Assembly: GCA_013398015.1 (NCBI GenBank)
Contig: VZRR01007717.1
Coordinates: 62,001 to 126,000 of the forward strand
Reading direction: 5' to 3'
Length of the DNA: 64,000 nt
Origin: Oreocharis arfaki
Lineage: Eukaryota > Chordata > Aves > Passeriformes > Paramythiidae
Below the pieces are notes generated by a model. It was not told the DNA's origin and did not search any database. It was given only the letters and a program-made list of their open reading frames with translations. Of the stretch, positions 46,417 through 60,446 are shown in pieces. The position numbers and the translations under genes were made by a program. How positions within the stretch are numbered: position 1 is the first letter of the stretch; each line of letters starts with the position of its first letter.

Positions 46417-49400
46417 CTAACTGTTAAACATCTGTTTCCCCAAAAGTACATACGAAGAGCAAAGCTAACCTATGGACAGTAACAGAAAATGGTTTGTTGT
46501 GTTTTATATAGATCTCTCAAGAAAAAATCCAACATTGACAACAATGAATTAATCATAAACATATCTGCAGTTTAAATAAAATCTATTAATGCAGAACATA
46601 AGCTCTGTGACTTTTCAGCCATTTCAGTATCTTTTACTCAATGCATACCAATGGCAAAAACCAAATCAAAACAAAGCATCCTCCCCCAAATCTTCAATAC
46701 AAGGTTGCAAAAAGACCTTAGTACTACAAACTGAAAGGCATGCAGCATATTTACTTCTGTCCTGACTGTAGACCTATAATAAAAATATTTTAAAACAACC
46801 ATTTCAGAAAGGGATTGCAAAAGTGGTAGGATCTGCTGCTTCTAACCCCAAGGTTTTAAGATAAAATAGCCCCTATGGTCCAAATCGTTATAAACCAGCT
46901 CAATTTTCACTTTCCTGTGGACATTAAAACATAACTCATTTTCTTTGCGTTACTTTGCACTGAAATAATTTCCATCATTGTCACAGTCGTAGTCTGATTA
47001 CCAATGGAAGGCAGTAAGCCTGGCTTCAATCCCCAAGAAAATCATGGAGCCAATTTTCCCTGAAGGCACGTCTTAAGGACAGAAAGATAACTGGGAACAG
47101 GCAGCACTGATGTAGCAAATGCAAACCAAGCCTTGTCCATCTGATTGCACTTCCGTCATGAGAGAACTGACCCTATGGACAGGGATATGTAAATAATTTC
47201 TTTTTGTTTATTACAGCAGGAGAGTATTGAGAAGAGGTGCTATAGACTATTAAAATGACTTCTTCCTCTTCCAGTTCGCAGGCAGGAACTTTTTTTTTTC
47301 GGTCAGGTTAACAAAGACACCAAAAATTAGCTGAACCTTTCAAATCAGTAACAAGAAAATTTAAATACTGTCTTTTCAAAAACAAATAATGGGTCTTGGG
47401 CTTATTTAAACAACACGTACCTAACCTCTGAGAGCTGTAACTCCAAGCTGCTATTGTATGCAGAAGCTTAGCAGCATTCAGATACGACAGTCACTAGTGA
47501 AGGACAGTGAAAACCCAAATCTGTAAACCTGAATGATCTGAGGTACATGCAATGCATTAACCCACAGAGGTAGGAAAGAAACAATCTGTTTTTAAATCCT
47601 GCATTGATTGAACAACTGGTGTATGCACTGCTCCTGGACTGTGAATGCTTTTAAAAAGCTGTACCTCAGAGCACTTCAGGAGCTATAGAGACAGTCACAG
47701 AAGGCAGAACATCAAATATGGACAGAAGTAAAGATCACGCAGTATTTTCCTGGAAGAGTTTAAGATGATAAACTGGCAGAAGCTAGAAAAATCACTTTGT
47801 ATCAGTTAGTGAAGATATATTTATTAATATACAATTTTAGGCTATTAGATAATAATATGTATATAACTGTACATATGTAATACGTACATGTATATAATTC
47901 AATATATTACAATCACTTAGTAACAGTCTATTCTTGTGAATGAGTCAAGTTTGTCAAGTCCAAATTTCACAGAAGAAATAAAAAATCAGGATGTTAAGAT
48001 GCTGGTTGCCAAAAAAGAAGAATTTTACTTAGCTCTTTAGTCACATGGGATTGCTGAAGAGGGGGTAGAGATGCTTTCCCAGAGAGGGAATTTAACGGTT
48101 TAGCCGGTTCAATTGTGGGATCAGGCAAGGTTAGAGTGCGCCTCTTTGGAGAATGACAGAAAGTAATCCTAAATGATGTGGGAACACACCCTTTTGTACA
48201 TTTAGCTTTGTCCTTCTCTCCTAAGGAATCAAGCTACTGTATTCTTCTGATTAATAAACAGTGACTTTGAAAAGCCTGCTCGATGGTCTGCAAATACTTG
48301 CTGAGACAAAGGATGACATCTGTGACAGAGGTCTATACTCCTTCTGCCAAAGAGAGAAAATGTTGAAAACACAGGTCCTAAGCTCAAGAACAACAGAATT
48401 ATGCATTTTGCCCCTTTAAAAAGGAGTCATAAATTCATCCATTTGAAAGAGTATGCATCAAAAAGATTAAAAGACTGAAGGATGAAGAACATCTAATAAA
48501 TGCATGACAGCATGTTACTTCTGTCATGCACTAAAGAATTTCACACTGTTTGATGGTAGAACAATAACTACTTAAATAATGATTTGGTGTAACAACTCCT
48601 AAGTTTTGATAAGCTTAGCAGCAAGTAGAATACAATAGATACAATTTTAGTATTAAAATTGAATCAAATTGAGACAAAAGAGCCAAATAAATACTTACTA
48701 GAAGATAAAAACTGCTCAGAAAAATAGAATTTTATGTACACAATCTGAAAGTGGAAGAAAATTGCTACTGAAAGTTTAGAATTTCATTGTATAAGTCCTG
48801 ATGGCTAACTGTTCATCACCCAACAAGAGGTTAGATACTTGACTGTTCACCAGAACACACAAAAAGTAAAAGGCAATACTTTCACAAAATCTAACAGACA
48901 ACAAACCCAAATATACCACAGAGCATGAGTTACACCAGACAGGCTGTTCATGCACTTCAAAAAGCATGCAGTACTTTTTTAACTCCCAGAAACAAACCCA
49001 ATGCCTTTTTAAGATATTGACACAGTATTTACCGATCTCTACTTTAGGAGTACAGTTCATAAGAACCACATATTTATTTTTCTAACCCAGCCAGTTCATA
49101 CTCACTCTCCTTACTCAGTCTTCTTGCAGTATGGTAAGTGAAGACTGGAAAACTGGGATTCATGCAGTAGTGGTAGAGACATTGTGTAATCTTGTACAGT
49201 GGTATGCCTGGGAACTCAGGGCAAGGGCCTGACAAAACAGCACTGAACAGAATGAAAAAACTGCTGTGCACTTCAACACACTACGGATTACGATACAGAA
49301 AGGCGGCTGTGTTTGAAAGGGCTAGGCAGAACAGAGAGTGAGTGATCTTATGAAATATAACACATTTTGAAAGAAGAGAAGAGCAGACAAGAGAAAAAAA

Positions 49401-50264
49401 CCCTAAAAAGTGAAACAAGAAAAGATTCCTACACATATACACATAGACATATTTGTACAGTCCATCTGAATACATGGATATTTGATAAGATAGAATATTA
49501 ACATCTTTATGAAAACTCTTTGTAGCCCTGGAATATCATTCTCTAACAAATTATGTTTGCCCTTTAACTATTTTTCTGTTTCTTTTTTTCCTAAGTAAAC
49601 AATACTAAGAAGAACATTTTCATTGAACATAGTGCTGTGCTTTCCATGTGCACATCTGTAACACTTTCGCTGTGCAGTGAGCTGCTAGAAATACGAACAA
49701 ACAAACCAATGCAAAACCTCAATATATCTGATAAAGCATCACACATCCTGACTGTCAAATTTCTCTGCAAAAGACCTGTGTGTTTAATAACAGTTCAACA
49801 GCTACTTCCCACATTCTTGAGGACCACAGTTTGAAAGCTATTATTTCAAAGAGAGAAGAGTCAAGAGGTCCATAAAGAGAGGGAAGAAATTATTCAACTT
49901 CAGATGAGGGTAGAAAAGTCAAAATTAAGTCTATAACATACTGAAGAAATGCTTAAGCTTGTATTAGAAAAGCAATCTGAAAAACAGCAGCAACAACAGA
50001 TACTACCTAGTGATGTGACTGATGTACTATTATGGCATTTCCATAGCATTAAAAAAGGAGTCTGACAAAACAACATTCAGACAAAATAATCCATGTGACC
50101 CATCATTGCTCTTTCTGCTGTTTCTTGTTTTTAAGATACTTTCATTTTGCTTAGAATGCCTTCATACACTAGTTTTGCCCTCTTACATCAAAACCAATTT
50201 TTACCTATGTAACTAACACTAATATGCCTGCTACTTTTAGAAAGTTTCACTAAAGACATAGAGC

Positions 50265-50784
50265 TGATCAGGCATCACCTCAAATCCAGTGTTCAGTTTT
50301 GGGCACCTCACTACAAGAAGGACATTGGGGTGCTGGAGCATGTCCAGAGAAGGGCACTGGAGCTGGGGAAGGATCTGGAGCACAAGTCCAATGGGGAGCA
50401 GCTGAGGGAGCTGGGGGTGTTCAGCCTGGAGAAAAGGTGGCTCAGGGGAGGCTTTACTGCTCTCTACAATTCCCTGAGAGGACGTTGAAGCCAGGCAGGG
50501 ATCAGCCTCTTTTCCTAAGTAACAAGCAACAGGATGAGAGGAAATGGCCTAAAGCTGAGTCAGTGAAAGTTTAGATTTGATCCTGGGAAAAATTTCTTCA
50601 CCAAAAGTGTTGTAAATCACTGGGAAAGGCTGCTCAGGGCAGTGGTGGAGTCACCATCCCTGCAGGTATTTGAAAGACCTGTGTAGATGTGGCACTCAGG
50701 GACTTGGATTAGTGGTGGACTTGGCAGTAATGGCTGGAGTAATGATCTTGAAGTTTTTTTCCAATTCAATCAATTCTGTGATTC
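50265..50784 (+). mobile_element. CR1 LINE fragment, 3' end
   Basis: About 520 bp follow the sense CR1 consensus closely: GTTCAGTTTTGGGCACCTCA, CTACAAGAAGGACATTGGGG, GGAGCTGGGGGTGTTCAGCC, GGATGAGAGGAAATGGCCT, AAAAATTTCTTCACCAAAAG, and TGATCTTGAAG near the end. It closes with ATTCTGTGATTC, the CR1 8-bp tail motif in two units. It is 5'-truncated and lies antisense to FBXL17 within its intron. The 91-codon frame at 50299-50574 is CR1 sequence, not a host gene. Confidence 0.95.
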
Positions 50785-53700
50785 AAAAGATACAGCACAT
50801 GGACAGCTACAGCTACAGGACAACATAGTCCTTCCAGCAACAACATTTTGAAGACAGTTATCAGCCAAGGTCATTAGTTCAGGAGTAATACATACAGTTC
50901 AAGTATAATGGTAACAGTGTTTCTGTTCCCACTGTTGAAGGGAGCCTGGTTGAGCAGGAGAGGGTATGAAGCTAGGATATAGCCAGGACGATATGAGCAT
51001 AGGCAGTGATAGTATTTATTTTACAACCTTAAGCTTGTGCAGACTTCTTATCTAATTAAGCCTGAGTACATTTGTAGATGAGTGTTTAAGACAGCTCTGG
51101 GAATAGCATTTTCTGTTAAAGGCTTTGCAGTGATCAGCAGAAGTGCAAGCACTGTATTTTGTCAAGGAGAAATTAATCTTCACAGGTAGAGAAGACTGGA
51201 CACCCACGGAAGAAGGCACGAAGAGGGCTAATGCAAAGTCCAGATCACCCTTCCAGATGTGCAGTTATCCCTAACAGAATCGCCTATATATTTGCCAAAG
51301 TATAGTTTAAGCCATTGTCAAGATGTAACTTCACGTGATTTTTAAAGTTAGATAAAATAAAATAAGATTGAAACACAAGTTTTTGAAATAATCTGTATGT
51401 ATTTATTTTACTTCTCTGAAGCCTGGAATTGATACAATGCTTTTCTTAAAATTGCTGTGTTAAAGTATATTACTAAAAGTATCTTTAGAGATCTAAAAGG
51501 TATCCAAAAAGAACAATAAGATCTGTTGCAGCGGCTGACAGACTGCTCTGTTTCCTATTGTGGCAATTGTTGCTCAGGTCTCAGATCACAGCATGAAGTT
51601 ACATACAGCTGCAACAAATCTATATAATCAGGGAAGGACAGACTGTCAGCCTCAATTTTGCATTTTTCTGTTTTTGTCAGCATGTATCACTCCACAGTTC
51701 AAATAAATTAACTTTAACACAGGATTTTGTGTCTGTTAACATAACATTTAATACGTTCCAATGCAGTTACATTGTTCTGCTTTGCAAAACAGTCAGAGAA
51801 ATGTGATGTAACTTGCCATTAATTTCATTATGACTAATGAAACTGAGGTTGTTCATATAAATCAATACAACTGAATGCTGAGAGTGAGCACAGCTGACAG
51901 GGAGAAATGAAGATAATTTTAAAAGGTTCCATACTGTGAATCATCACAAGTTGGCTTGAAAAATAATGAAGGAACTACTTTCAGAGAACTCATTTTGAAG
52001 ATCCTCCTTGTTTAATATCTGAAATAAGTTGTATGTATTCTTCTATGACAGCTAAAGCTGAGTTTTGATGAAAAAATCCCATAAATTATCTGTAATTCCT
52101 TCAAGAGTAAGGTATTGACACCTAGAGTGCATCTCCAAGATGTTTTTAGCTGAATATTTACACAATCTCTGTTAGAATAATAACATTTCCAGCATTAATT
52201 AGCTGTCCTGTATAATGAATAGAATGAAACTTCATAAAATGAGCCCAGTGTATTCACCTAAGGAACTCTTTAAACAATAATTAGCATGATGAAATGCAAA
52301 CAAAAAAATGCTTGTTCCTAAGGGCTTGAAAAATACTTGTCATATTAAGTATTTCTCCAATGTACTTCACATTCAGGCATCTAATCCATTCCCTTAAAAA
52401 TAAAGGCCATTTTCTTGGGAACTCTACAGGAAAGCAGTTTAGCACAGCAGAACCTTTTCTCTCTAACAAAATCTATCTGGATCAGAAAATACAGAAGCAT
52501 TTATGCCAAGTAGAGCATGTCTAATTATTAGCACTACATGTTAAGAAAATGCCAAATTTAAAATATAAATATGGTTTTAACAGAGTAAAAATGCACAGCC
52601 ACTGTAAAGAAACTGCTTATCTAAGTTGCTTAGTGGGCTTTAATTTTCCTTTTGGCTCTTTAACATAAACACCTTAATAAACACAGAAGTTTTTCCCTTT
52701 TAAATGGTTATGTAAGAATGCAATAGCTTACCTAATAACTTCATTCAGGACACCAGGTTCAAAAGAAAACTAAAAACTGAAATAATGAAGTAATAATGAA
52801 GGTTTTAATAGGCTAGATAAAGAATTAGCATGCATACAGACAACATTCGCTTAGAAGATAAAAAATTTCTCCAATTTTGAATCAGGTGTTTATTTTTTGA
52901 AAAAGCAGAATTCCTTAATACAAAGCAGACACTGTTTGTTTGCCATTTGGGATATAACCAGTAGCCCAAGCATAGAGCTACACAGCTCTATAATAACGTC
53001 TATTTGTGTGTCAGCCATTTCTTTTCATTACAGTTTATGCTCACATGGCAATAACAATTTCTGATACATAAAGTATTAAATTTTCTTTATGCCAGTCTAA
53101 AAATAATATTAAATACATATTTGCCATAAACGATAAGCAATGTTGATGACTATTCTTGTGAGGAAGAAGAAGGCCCCTGCTAAATTGTGGATATGAATTA
53201 CTCGTAATTGTTCAAATGACACCACATGTGTTCATCTATATACTGTTAATGAAGTCATGCTTGCAAACTTAAGGGAAAGTCATCTTACTAATGATAGTGA
53301 CAGTCACATACAAACACATTTTAAGTCAGAGAGCCCCTGGAAATTCCAGGTTCTGGTACCTTTACTCATTAATAAAGCTTAAAATCTGCAATCTAAAAAC
53401 AGTCTGATGAAAAACCTATTTGATCAACACTTGAGTCTTTCAGAAAACTCTTCTGTCACAGAAAAATTCCTTCCCTTCAGCAGTGATATCACTAAGATAA
53501 ATGAGTGCCTTTTTTCTGTGTAAAAAAAAAAAGACAAAATTGTGCCTTGTTCTCTGTAAAAACAATATTTCTGAGAATGCTAAAGCAATCTGTTCTATTA
53601 TCAGGTAAAAAATTACGCAAATTTTAGCTTATGGAAAGGATCCAAACAGTCAAACACTATCTAAATGAAGATGGTATACATTGAATCTTGTTAGAGAGTG

Positions 53701-56700
53701 GCAAACATTTATCTGTAGCACATCTGCAGCAGAGTCCAAGTCTTTTCTTGATGTGTAAGCAGTCACACAGGCTAAAGAAACAAATTTGCTCCTTTCTGCC
53801 GGAAGAATAATTACTTTCAATATTATTTATACTTTTGAGCAGTATGAATTTTAGAATTTTGTGAGGAAGCAAAAGTGGTGAATCATTTTCTGTTTCATAA
53901 TCCAGAAGGGTAAGCAGTTGTGTTAGCATAGTGGTGACCATGAATGCAAAACTAACTGAACTGCTACTAACTGAAATTTCCAGATATATGATCTCAGCAG
54001 ATAAATTCACTCCTATTTGCCTTGGTTTTTTGACAGCTTTTACAGAGACTGTACTCCTCCACATTCCATTACAAATGACTTGGTGTACAGGTGACAGGGT
54101 CCCAATCCTTGTTAAACAATGTGGATCACAAAATTCCAGCTGTATCCATAAATAAAGGCAAAGTGGGAAATGTGTTGGTGAGTTATTTCCAAACTTGTAA
54201 TTAATTTCTATGCTGCTGAAATTCCACTACTACTATTGAGTTGAATTGTATGCACACCAAAACTAGACCAGGCATGAATGAGACAAAACCAAAAGGTCAG
54301 TATGAAGGCATTTGAACTCAACACTTCCATTCTTCTTCAACAGTAAGAGGAGAAAAAGACAAACTTTTGCCAAGGAAGTATTTTTCCCCCCTCTCCCTGA
54401 TAGCCACAAGATTCCATGAACATTACTCAGAAATATCAACAGCGCTGCTACAGATAAATTTCAACAGTGAACACACCTTTGTGCATGTAGTATAAAAAAA
54501 AATTTCGATCCTTGCAATAGATCAATATCTTTGTTTTCCTCAGCTATGAGCATTGCTCATACTCTGGATGTCTTTCGTTCTACTATATTGCAGACAATAC
54601 ATCCCAAAAGCTGAAATGGACTTCCACCACATTTTGTTGTTATTGCTTTTTGCCTCACTATGTCTGTCTTCAATCATATTGACAGTAATTGTTTAAAAAA
54701 AAGAAAGTTTAAATTTCTTTTCATCCAAAACTGTACTTGTGCCAGAACTCCGTGCTTACGGCTGTAAAGCTCTATCTCTCGTACTTAAAATTTTTTCGGT
54801 TGTATGAAAAAATATGATGCTGAATAGAACCAACCTTGTAAAACCCATTATTGGCTAGGACATTAGTCAGGACACTGCTAGAATCTTCTGTTAAGTCTAC
54901 ATGTGGTAACTCTCCTTCCAGCCTTCTGAAGCTCCCCACTTAAAATATTTTCTGTCAATTCTGTCTATTACTTGCCTTGTTTCTTTCAGACTATTTGTTG
55001 CTTGGAGTTATTCTCAAGAGCATCATAACTCCTATTCTATTAACTAATTATGAAAACTAAATGACTCTGTAAACTGAACAGTAAAATTCAACACGGACTC
55101 AGACCCAAAAGAAGAATGAGCTTACACAGTTAACTACTGATTTATTTCCAATGTAAATGACACTAAAATTAGGATAATTAGAAATCATTCATACACCTAC
55201 ACTTGAATTTACTTTGGCAAACAAATTATGTCCACAGATTTGTCAAGTCCAGAATTACCCAGGAAATGAGTAAAATGCTGTTGGGAAGCTAGTATTTCAG
55301 AGCTGTGTGAAGTACTTCTAAGTACTGTAACCTGAACAACAGCCATAATCCTCTTTCATTGCACTGAGTAACATGGCAATGTGAAAAATTAAGGAAACTG
55401 AATCAAAGCAAGTCTTATCATGGAGGGGAAAAAGGAAAAAAATATTAACAGACAGAAGAAGTTTCATGCATGAACATCACCTATAACTTTCACTAGTAGT
55501 GGGAGAAACTACCTCCACTACAGCTGATAAGCTTCATTTACCCACTAACATTTTTTGCCATCAAAATGCTGTAAGCAGAAAGCTATAGACTTTTTACTCC
55601 CTTGTTACTGGCTTATTCCTATCACAGGGATGACAGATCCATGACAAAAAAGGTAAGGAAAGAGAAAAGAACAAAGGTAGCTGCAGGTTTGGAGACCTCA
55701 CAGTTTTTCTACTCTTCTGTTTTCCAGGTTCCACAGACTTTATGCCAGAGCCACTCCCAAAGCCTCTAAGAAGACTGAAATTCCAAGAAATGAAACCCCC
55801 AAACTGCAAGACCTCTTCTTCACTCTTCCAAACTTCAGTACAAGCTAGGAAGAAGACACTTAACTTTCATGTAACAGTTTTGGTGACGGAAGCCCAAGGT
55901 TTTGTATCTTCTAGTTTTTTTGAAACTAAGTGTTTTTCTGACTGATTATATTGGAGAATGGCATTATCATGTACTATTAACTTATTTCGTACCCCTTTAA
56001 TGAAAACTTCTCATTAAGATCTTAAGTTAGGAATTTAGTCTTAAACTGTAATTACAGCTACATCACCAAGACATGGTCCCTTTTGTCAAAGAATTCATTT
56101 TGTTTTCCAAGCAAATAAAATTGTTTTAAGTAAATAATCACTTTCTGGGATGTCTATATAAATAGAAGTAACCTTTTCTCCAATTCCTCCCGAAAAAGCT
56201 AAGAAAACCAAAACAGATTTTGTTTTCTTGGCAAAAATTATACTCAAAGTTTTAAGAATGGCAGATGAATTAGAAGGAGACAAGTCACAACTATGTCATA
56301 AACAGATGGCCCATGTATGGGTTGATAAATGGTACAAGAAACAACAGACTCTTATTTAATTCATCCAGTCATGTTCAGATATATATCTTGTTGTGTACTA
56401 ACTTAGATTGTGGTCGCAATTTTGGACATGGTAAATGAGAAACAGAACTCTGAATTATACTGGGTAAAATTTCCCTTTATCTTTCCAATAGCCATAAGTA
56501 ACATCATAACACATATGGAAAAGAGGCAACACGACTGAGAGTTTCAACAGAATTATACTGTAAATCTGTTTAAAAATGCTGATAATGCAAAGTTTTCTCC
56601 TTTTTTTTTCTCCCCCCAAATGCAGCAACAAATTATTCCATATTTCTATAATACCACTCAATTTATGACTGCATGACTTGGTTAAGAGAGAATGAATACA

Positions 56701-58906
56701 GATTAGTTTTCTGTTATTATAATGCAGTAATTCTCAAATAGTTTCTTGTGTACTGTAGGAATCTGCAATACTTCTGAAGGCTTCATGGAAGACTCAAATA
56801 TGGCATACAGTGATCTACACATATCTGTAGAACATCCATATTTCCATTACAAAATTGGTAGAGATCCAATCAAGGAAGGCTGAACACCACCGATGTGAAT
56901 GAATTGCTATACTGATGTTTTACACTGGGGTAGATATATTCAAAAGAAAAGCGAATACTGTCACATTTAAAGCAGCAAATACACAACATTATACATTTAA
57001 AATGCTTAATTTTAAACAAAAGCAGACAGTTCTAAATGCACACATGTAAAAATGTACAAATGAAAACTTCATGGACATCTTAAAAAGATTAACAATGCAC
57101 TCAAAGAATCATTTGCTTCATCACTTGGCTGAAAATTTCTAAAAATTTAAAAGAAAAACTCTCCCTGTCCCCATGCCTTCCACAGACACCCACTCCTTCT
57201 TTAAAAAGATTTAATAGAAAGATAAAAATGTGAACTTTACATTTACAAAGACAGACATTCAATGGTTCATTGGGAGATTAAAGTCTAGGATCCTAAGACA
57301 CTGAATGAAATCATCAGTCTTTTTGGATGAGATACTGTAATATCTTTGTCTATTCTGGTTGTTGCAAGTTAGCTGTTGAACTAAAATTAACTTATAGGCC
57401 TGGACATGCGCAGAGAAATTATCTGCAAAAAATTATACAAGGTCTTACAGTAAAATAAACATCTTGAATGAAGTTAAAAACTACCTAGAAATAGGAGCAT
57501 GTTTTGGAGCATATATCGATTCTATTGCAAAGAATCCAGTGAAACAGCCAGTAGTAATTGATTCACAATTTTACACCAGGTTAAGACACAGCTTCAAGAA
57601 GGACACGTTGTCTTAATATACTCTCAGTTCAACAAAGACACCAGTCAACAGGCTGAACACCAAAGCTGGGGAAAAATCTGAAGCCTCCTCACCAAACATA
57701 ATTACGGCCTGTTTACTTCTAATAATTTCAAAGCAGAAGACAACTGAAAAATTTTCATATACAGAATGCTTTACCAGCAAATATTAAGTATCATCTGCTA
57801 TGAAATCAATTGTCTTGGTGCTTCTTCTAAACTAACTGCTTTTTCTGAAAATTAACACTTTTATGTAGTCTAACTCAATTGTCAGGTAGGTAGCCCTCTT
57901 CCATATCTCTATTATACACCTGGATTAGAAAGAAACTGTTATTTTGATCTCAATGAAAAGTGCAAACACTTTGATTATTTGGATTCAATTATAAACCAAA
58001 ATGTAAGCATCTCCCTCGCTGACTAAAGAACAATGAAAGACCTTGAAGAATGGACTGCATTAGCTCCAGAAGAAGAGTTACTTTACTACATTAACCAATA
58101 TCTGAACATCACAAAAACCACTGAGATTTAGGTCGGCGACCTGTTGTTTCCTCTAAATATCTCAAAGATGCCAAACACTTTTGAGAACGAAGAAATTTTA
58201 GCTATTTAAGGCTTATATTAATGGGTTTACTGCTCAATTTTAGAAAACAGTCATGTAGTTTAAAATGCCTCTAATGAGTACTGTTTAACAGCATCTTAAA
58301 AGACCAGATATTCTACATTATAAGACTTCGGAGATAATTTTCAGAAATTATATGCACAGAATACCTCACTCTAAATCAAGTGAACTGCTCACCAGTTCAG
58401 ACCAATGCTACACATACATCCCAGTTATCTGAAACAAGAACCTCTCAGGACAATTAACCTGTTGCTGAGACATATTTGATGTTCATAATGTCTGAATGTG
58501 TAACAGACCCTAAAAGCATAATCTGCCAGTGCTAGAAAATTGTGGTGCAGCTTTAAAACTGCGGAAATAGTCACACAGATTCACTAGGAACTGTATGGAG
58601 TTCCTTATGTCAGAACAACCAGAAGGGATGCTTTTTTTTGCAGACTGTAGGAATCTGCAATACTTCTGGCTCCCAGCCAATGAGGCCCAAGCACAGGTTT
58701 CACATTATTTACCACTTTTCTGTATTTTTAGTAAGGACTTAAATGATGCTTATCTCTCTAGAATATATAGTCACTGCCAATAGATTCAGAAAGTTCAGAT
58801 GTAAGGCCAATTTCACCTCTGCAACCATTTGCAAATTAGTTCTACAGGGAGCGTGAACTGTATAGACAAATGTATCCATTTTGACCTCTGAAGTATTTCA
58901 GGTAGT

Positions 58907-58953
58907 GAGCTGAATATTTCAGCTGAATATTCACTGAGCTGAATGTTTCAGCT
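58907..58953. repeat. Two tandem hairpin palindromes, 29-bp period
   Basis: GAGCTGAATATTTCAGCT (58907-58924) and GAGCTGAATGTTTCAGCT (58936-58953) differ at one base. Each holds the perfect inverted arms AGCTGAA and TTCAGCT around a 3-base centre. A further AGCTGAATATT begins at 58921, between them. Confidence 0.88.
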
Positions 58954-59481
58954 ATGTAAGCTACACTCACATAAACTTCACCCATAATCATAGCAAAAGT
59001 GTTTAAACGACAATGTTAGGACATCAAAATATACTGGTGAACATAGATAATCATGTTTGTCCTAGTTGTCTGCTTTTTAAAATATATTTGTCCCTGAACT
59101 AGTTAGACCAAATACTAGGGAGTAACAAGTCAGAGCAAAAAGCAATTGATAAAAAAGCATTTAATATGATTTTATCACATTTCACCTCAATGAGATGATT
59201 TTTCATATTAAAAACAATAACAAGATTTGTTTCCTTTTTTTTAAAAAATTATTTTTTATTTAATAAATGCAAAATAAACTGCTTTTTACAAAAATGACGT
59301 TTCTCTGCCATGTGGGAAATCCTTTAGTTCTGAAGTAAATTAACAGCTCAGATTGAACTATAATACACCAGATGTGACACAAAAACTAGATGCTGGTCAC
59401 TGGAATGATGGTGCTACAAGTACAATTCCCACTGCAGCAACTTGTCAGCTAAACAACATGCAGCCACCCTCAGTCTGCATA

Positions 59482-59564
59482 ATATATTATCAAGAAATCA
59501 ATGCTATAATATATATATAAATATATATCAATACATATATATCAATCATATATTATCAAGAAAT
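59482..59564. repeat. AT microsatellite bracketed by a 17-bp direct repeat
   Basis: ATATATTATCAAGAAAT occurs at 59482-59498 and 59548-59564, flanking an impure TA-rich run. A duplication by slippage is the simplest reading. Confidence 0.85.
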
Positions 59565-60400
59565 TGTAATGTTCAATAAGCACATTAAGGATCCTTTCAG
59601 ATAAGAAAATTTCACAAAATGCTATTCTCCTTATGCAACTTTACAGAGACAATAGTGGCCATTTCTGTTTGGTTAAACGCCTGCAGCAGCAAAAGTCATG
59701 GATGTGGTCAAGTGGAACTGACAGAGCTTAGTTTTAATGTTCCCCTGGGATTCAAGAACTCTTAGCAAAATCCTAGTATGTAAGTATTTTTCATTTGTGT
59801 GTAAAGCCATTCTGTTCTAAGCATTATCTTTGGGAGACAAAAATTAGAATTCTCCCAGCATCGATATTTTAAATTAAAATTTACGAGAGAAAATCTATGC
59901 ATGTAGACAGACAATGGCTTTAGCTGTCAGCAACAAGTGAAGGTTATTCCCAAGAAAAAAGAAATTGTATTCTACAAAGTAATATCTAAGAATAGTCACA
60001 TTCAACATTAAAGGCTGGCAGGAAAAGTTTGAATCAAAGAGAAGTTTGCTTCAAGTAAAACAATTTCATACAAAATTCTGTCATATCTGTTAAACATTTT
60101 TGTTCTCAGTCACACCTGTAGTCCTTTCCCAGATGTACTGAAAATAGTAACTTAGTATGGCAGCAAAAGAACATATAATAGGCATTATCAGTCATTCAGG
60201 AGGATCTAACCTGTCATAATCTGAAGTTTCATTCACTTCAATGGCATTATGCTGATTTTTATAACCAACAACCTGGACCATTTAGTGGCTGCACTAAATT
60301 ACACTAAATACTGTTTCTCTGAAGCACTATCTCAGAAGGAAGGTTTTCTACATTCCCGTGACAGATAGCAGAATATTTCTCATTACTGACAAGTAGTATT

Positions 60401-60402
<2 letters not shown>

Positions 60403-60446
<44 letters not shown>
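60403..60446. repeat. (TA)15(CA)7 microsatellite
   Basis: Fifteen TA units are followed directly by seven CA units. It is an intronic compound repeat and a likely polymorphic marker. Confidence 0.95.

Noticed and set aside
49074..49271. 65-codon minus-strand frame with varied composition
   Set aside because: No domain, no good acceptor/donor pair and no link to FBXL17 could be seen.
50299..50574. 91-codon plus-strand frame with G/A/E-rich peptide
   Set aside because: It is the CR1 3' fragment read in frame, not a host gene.
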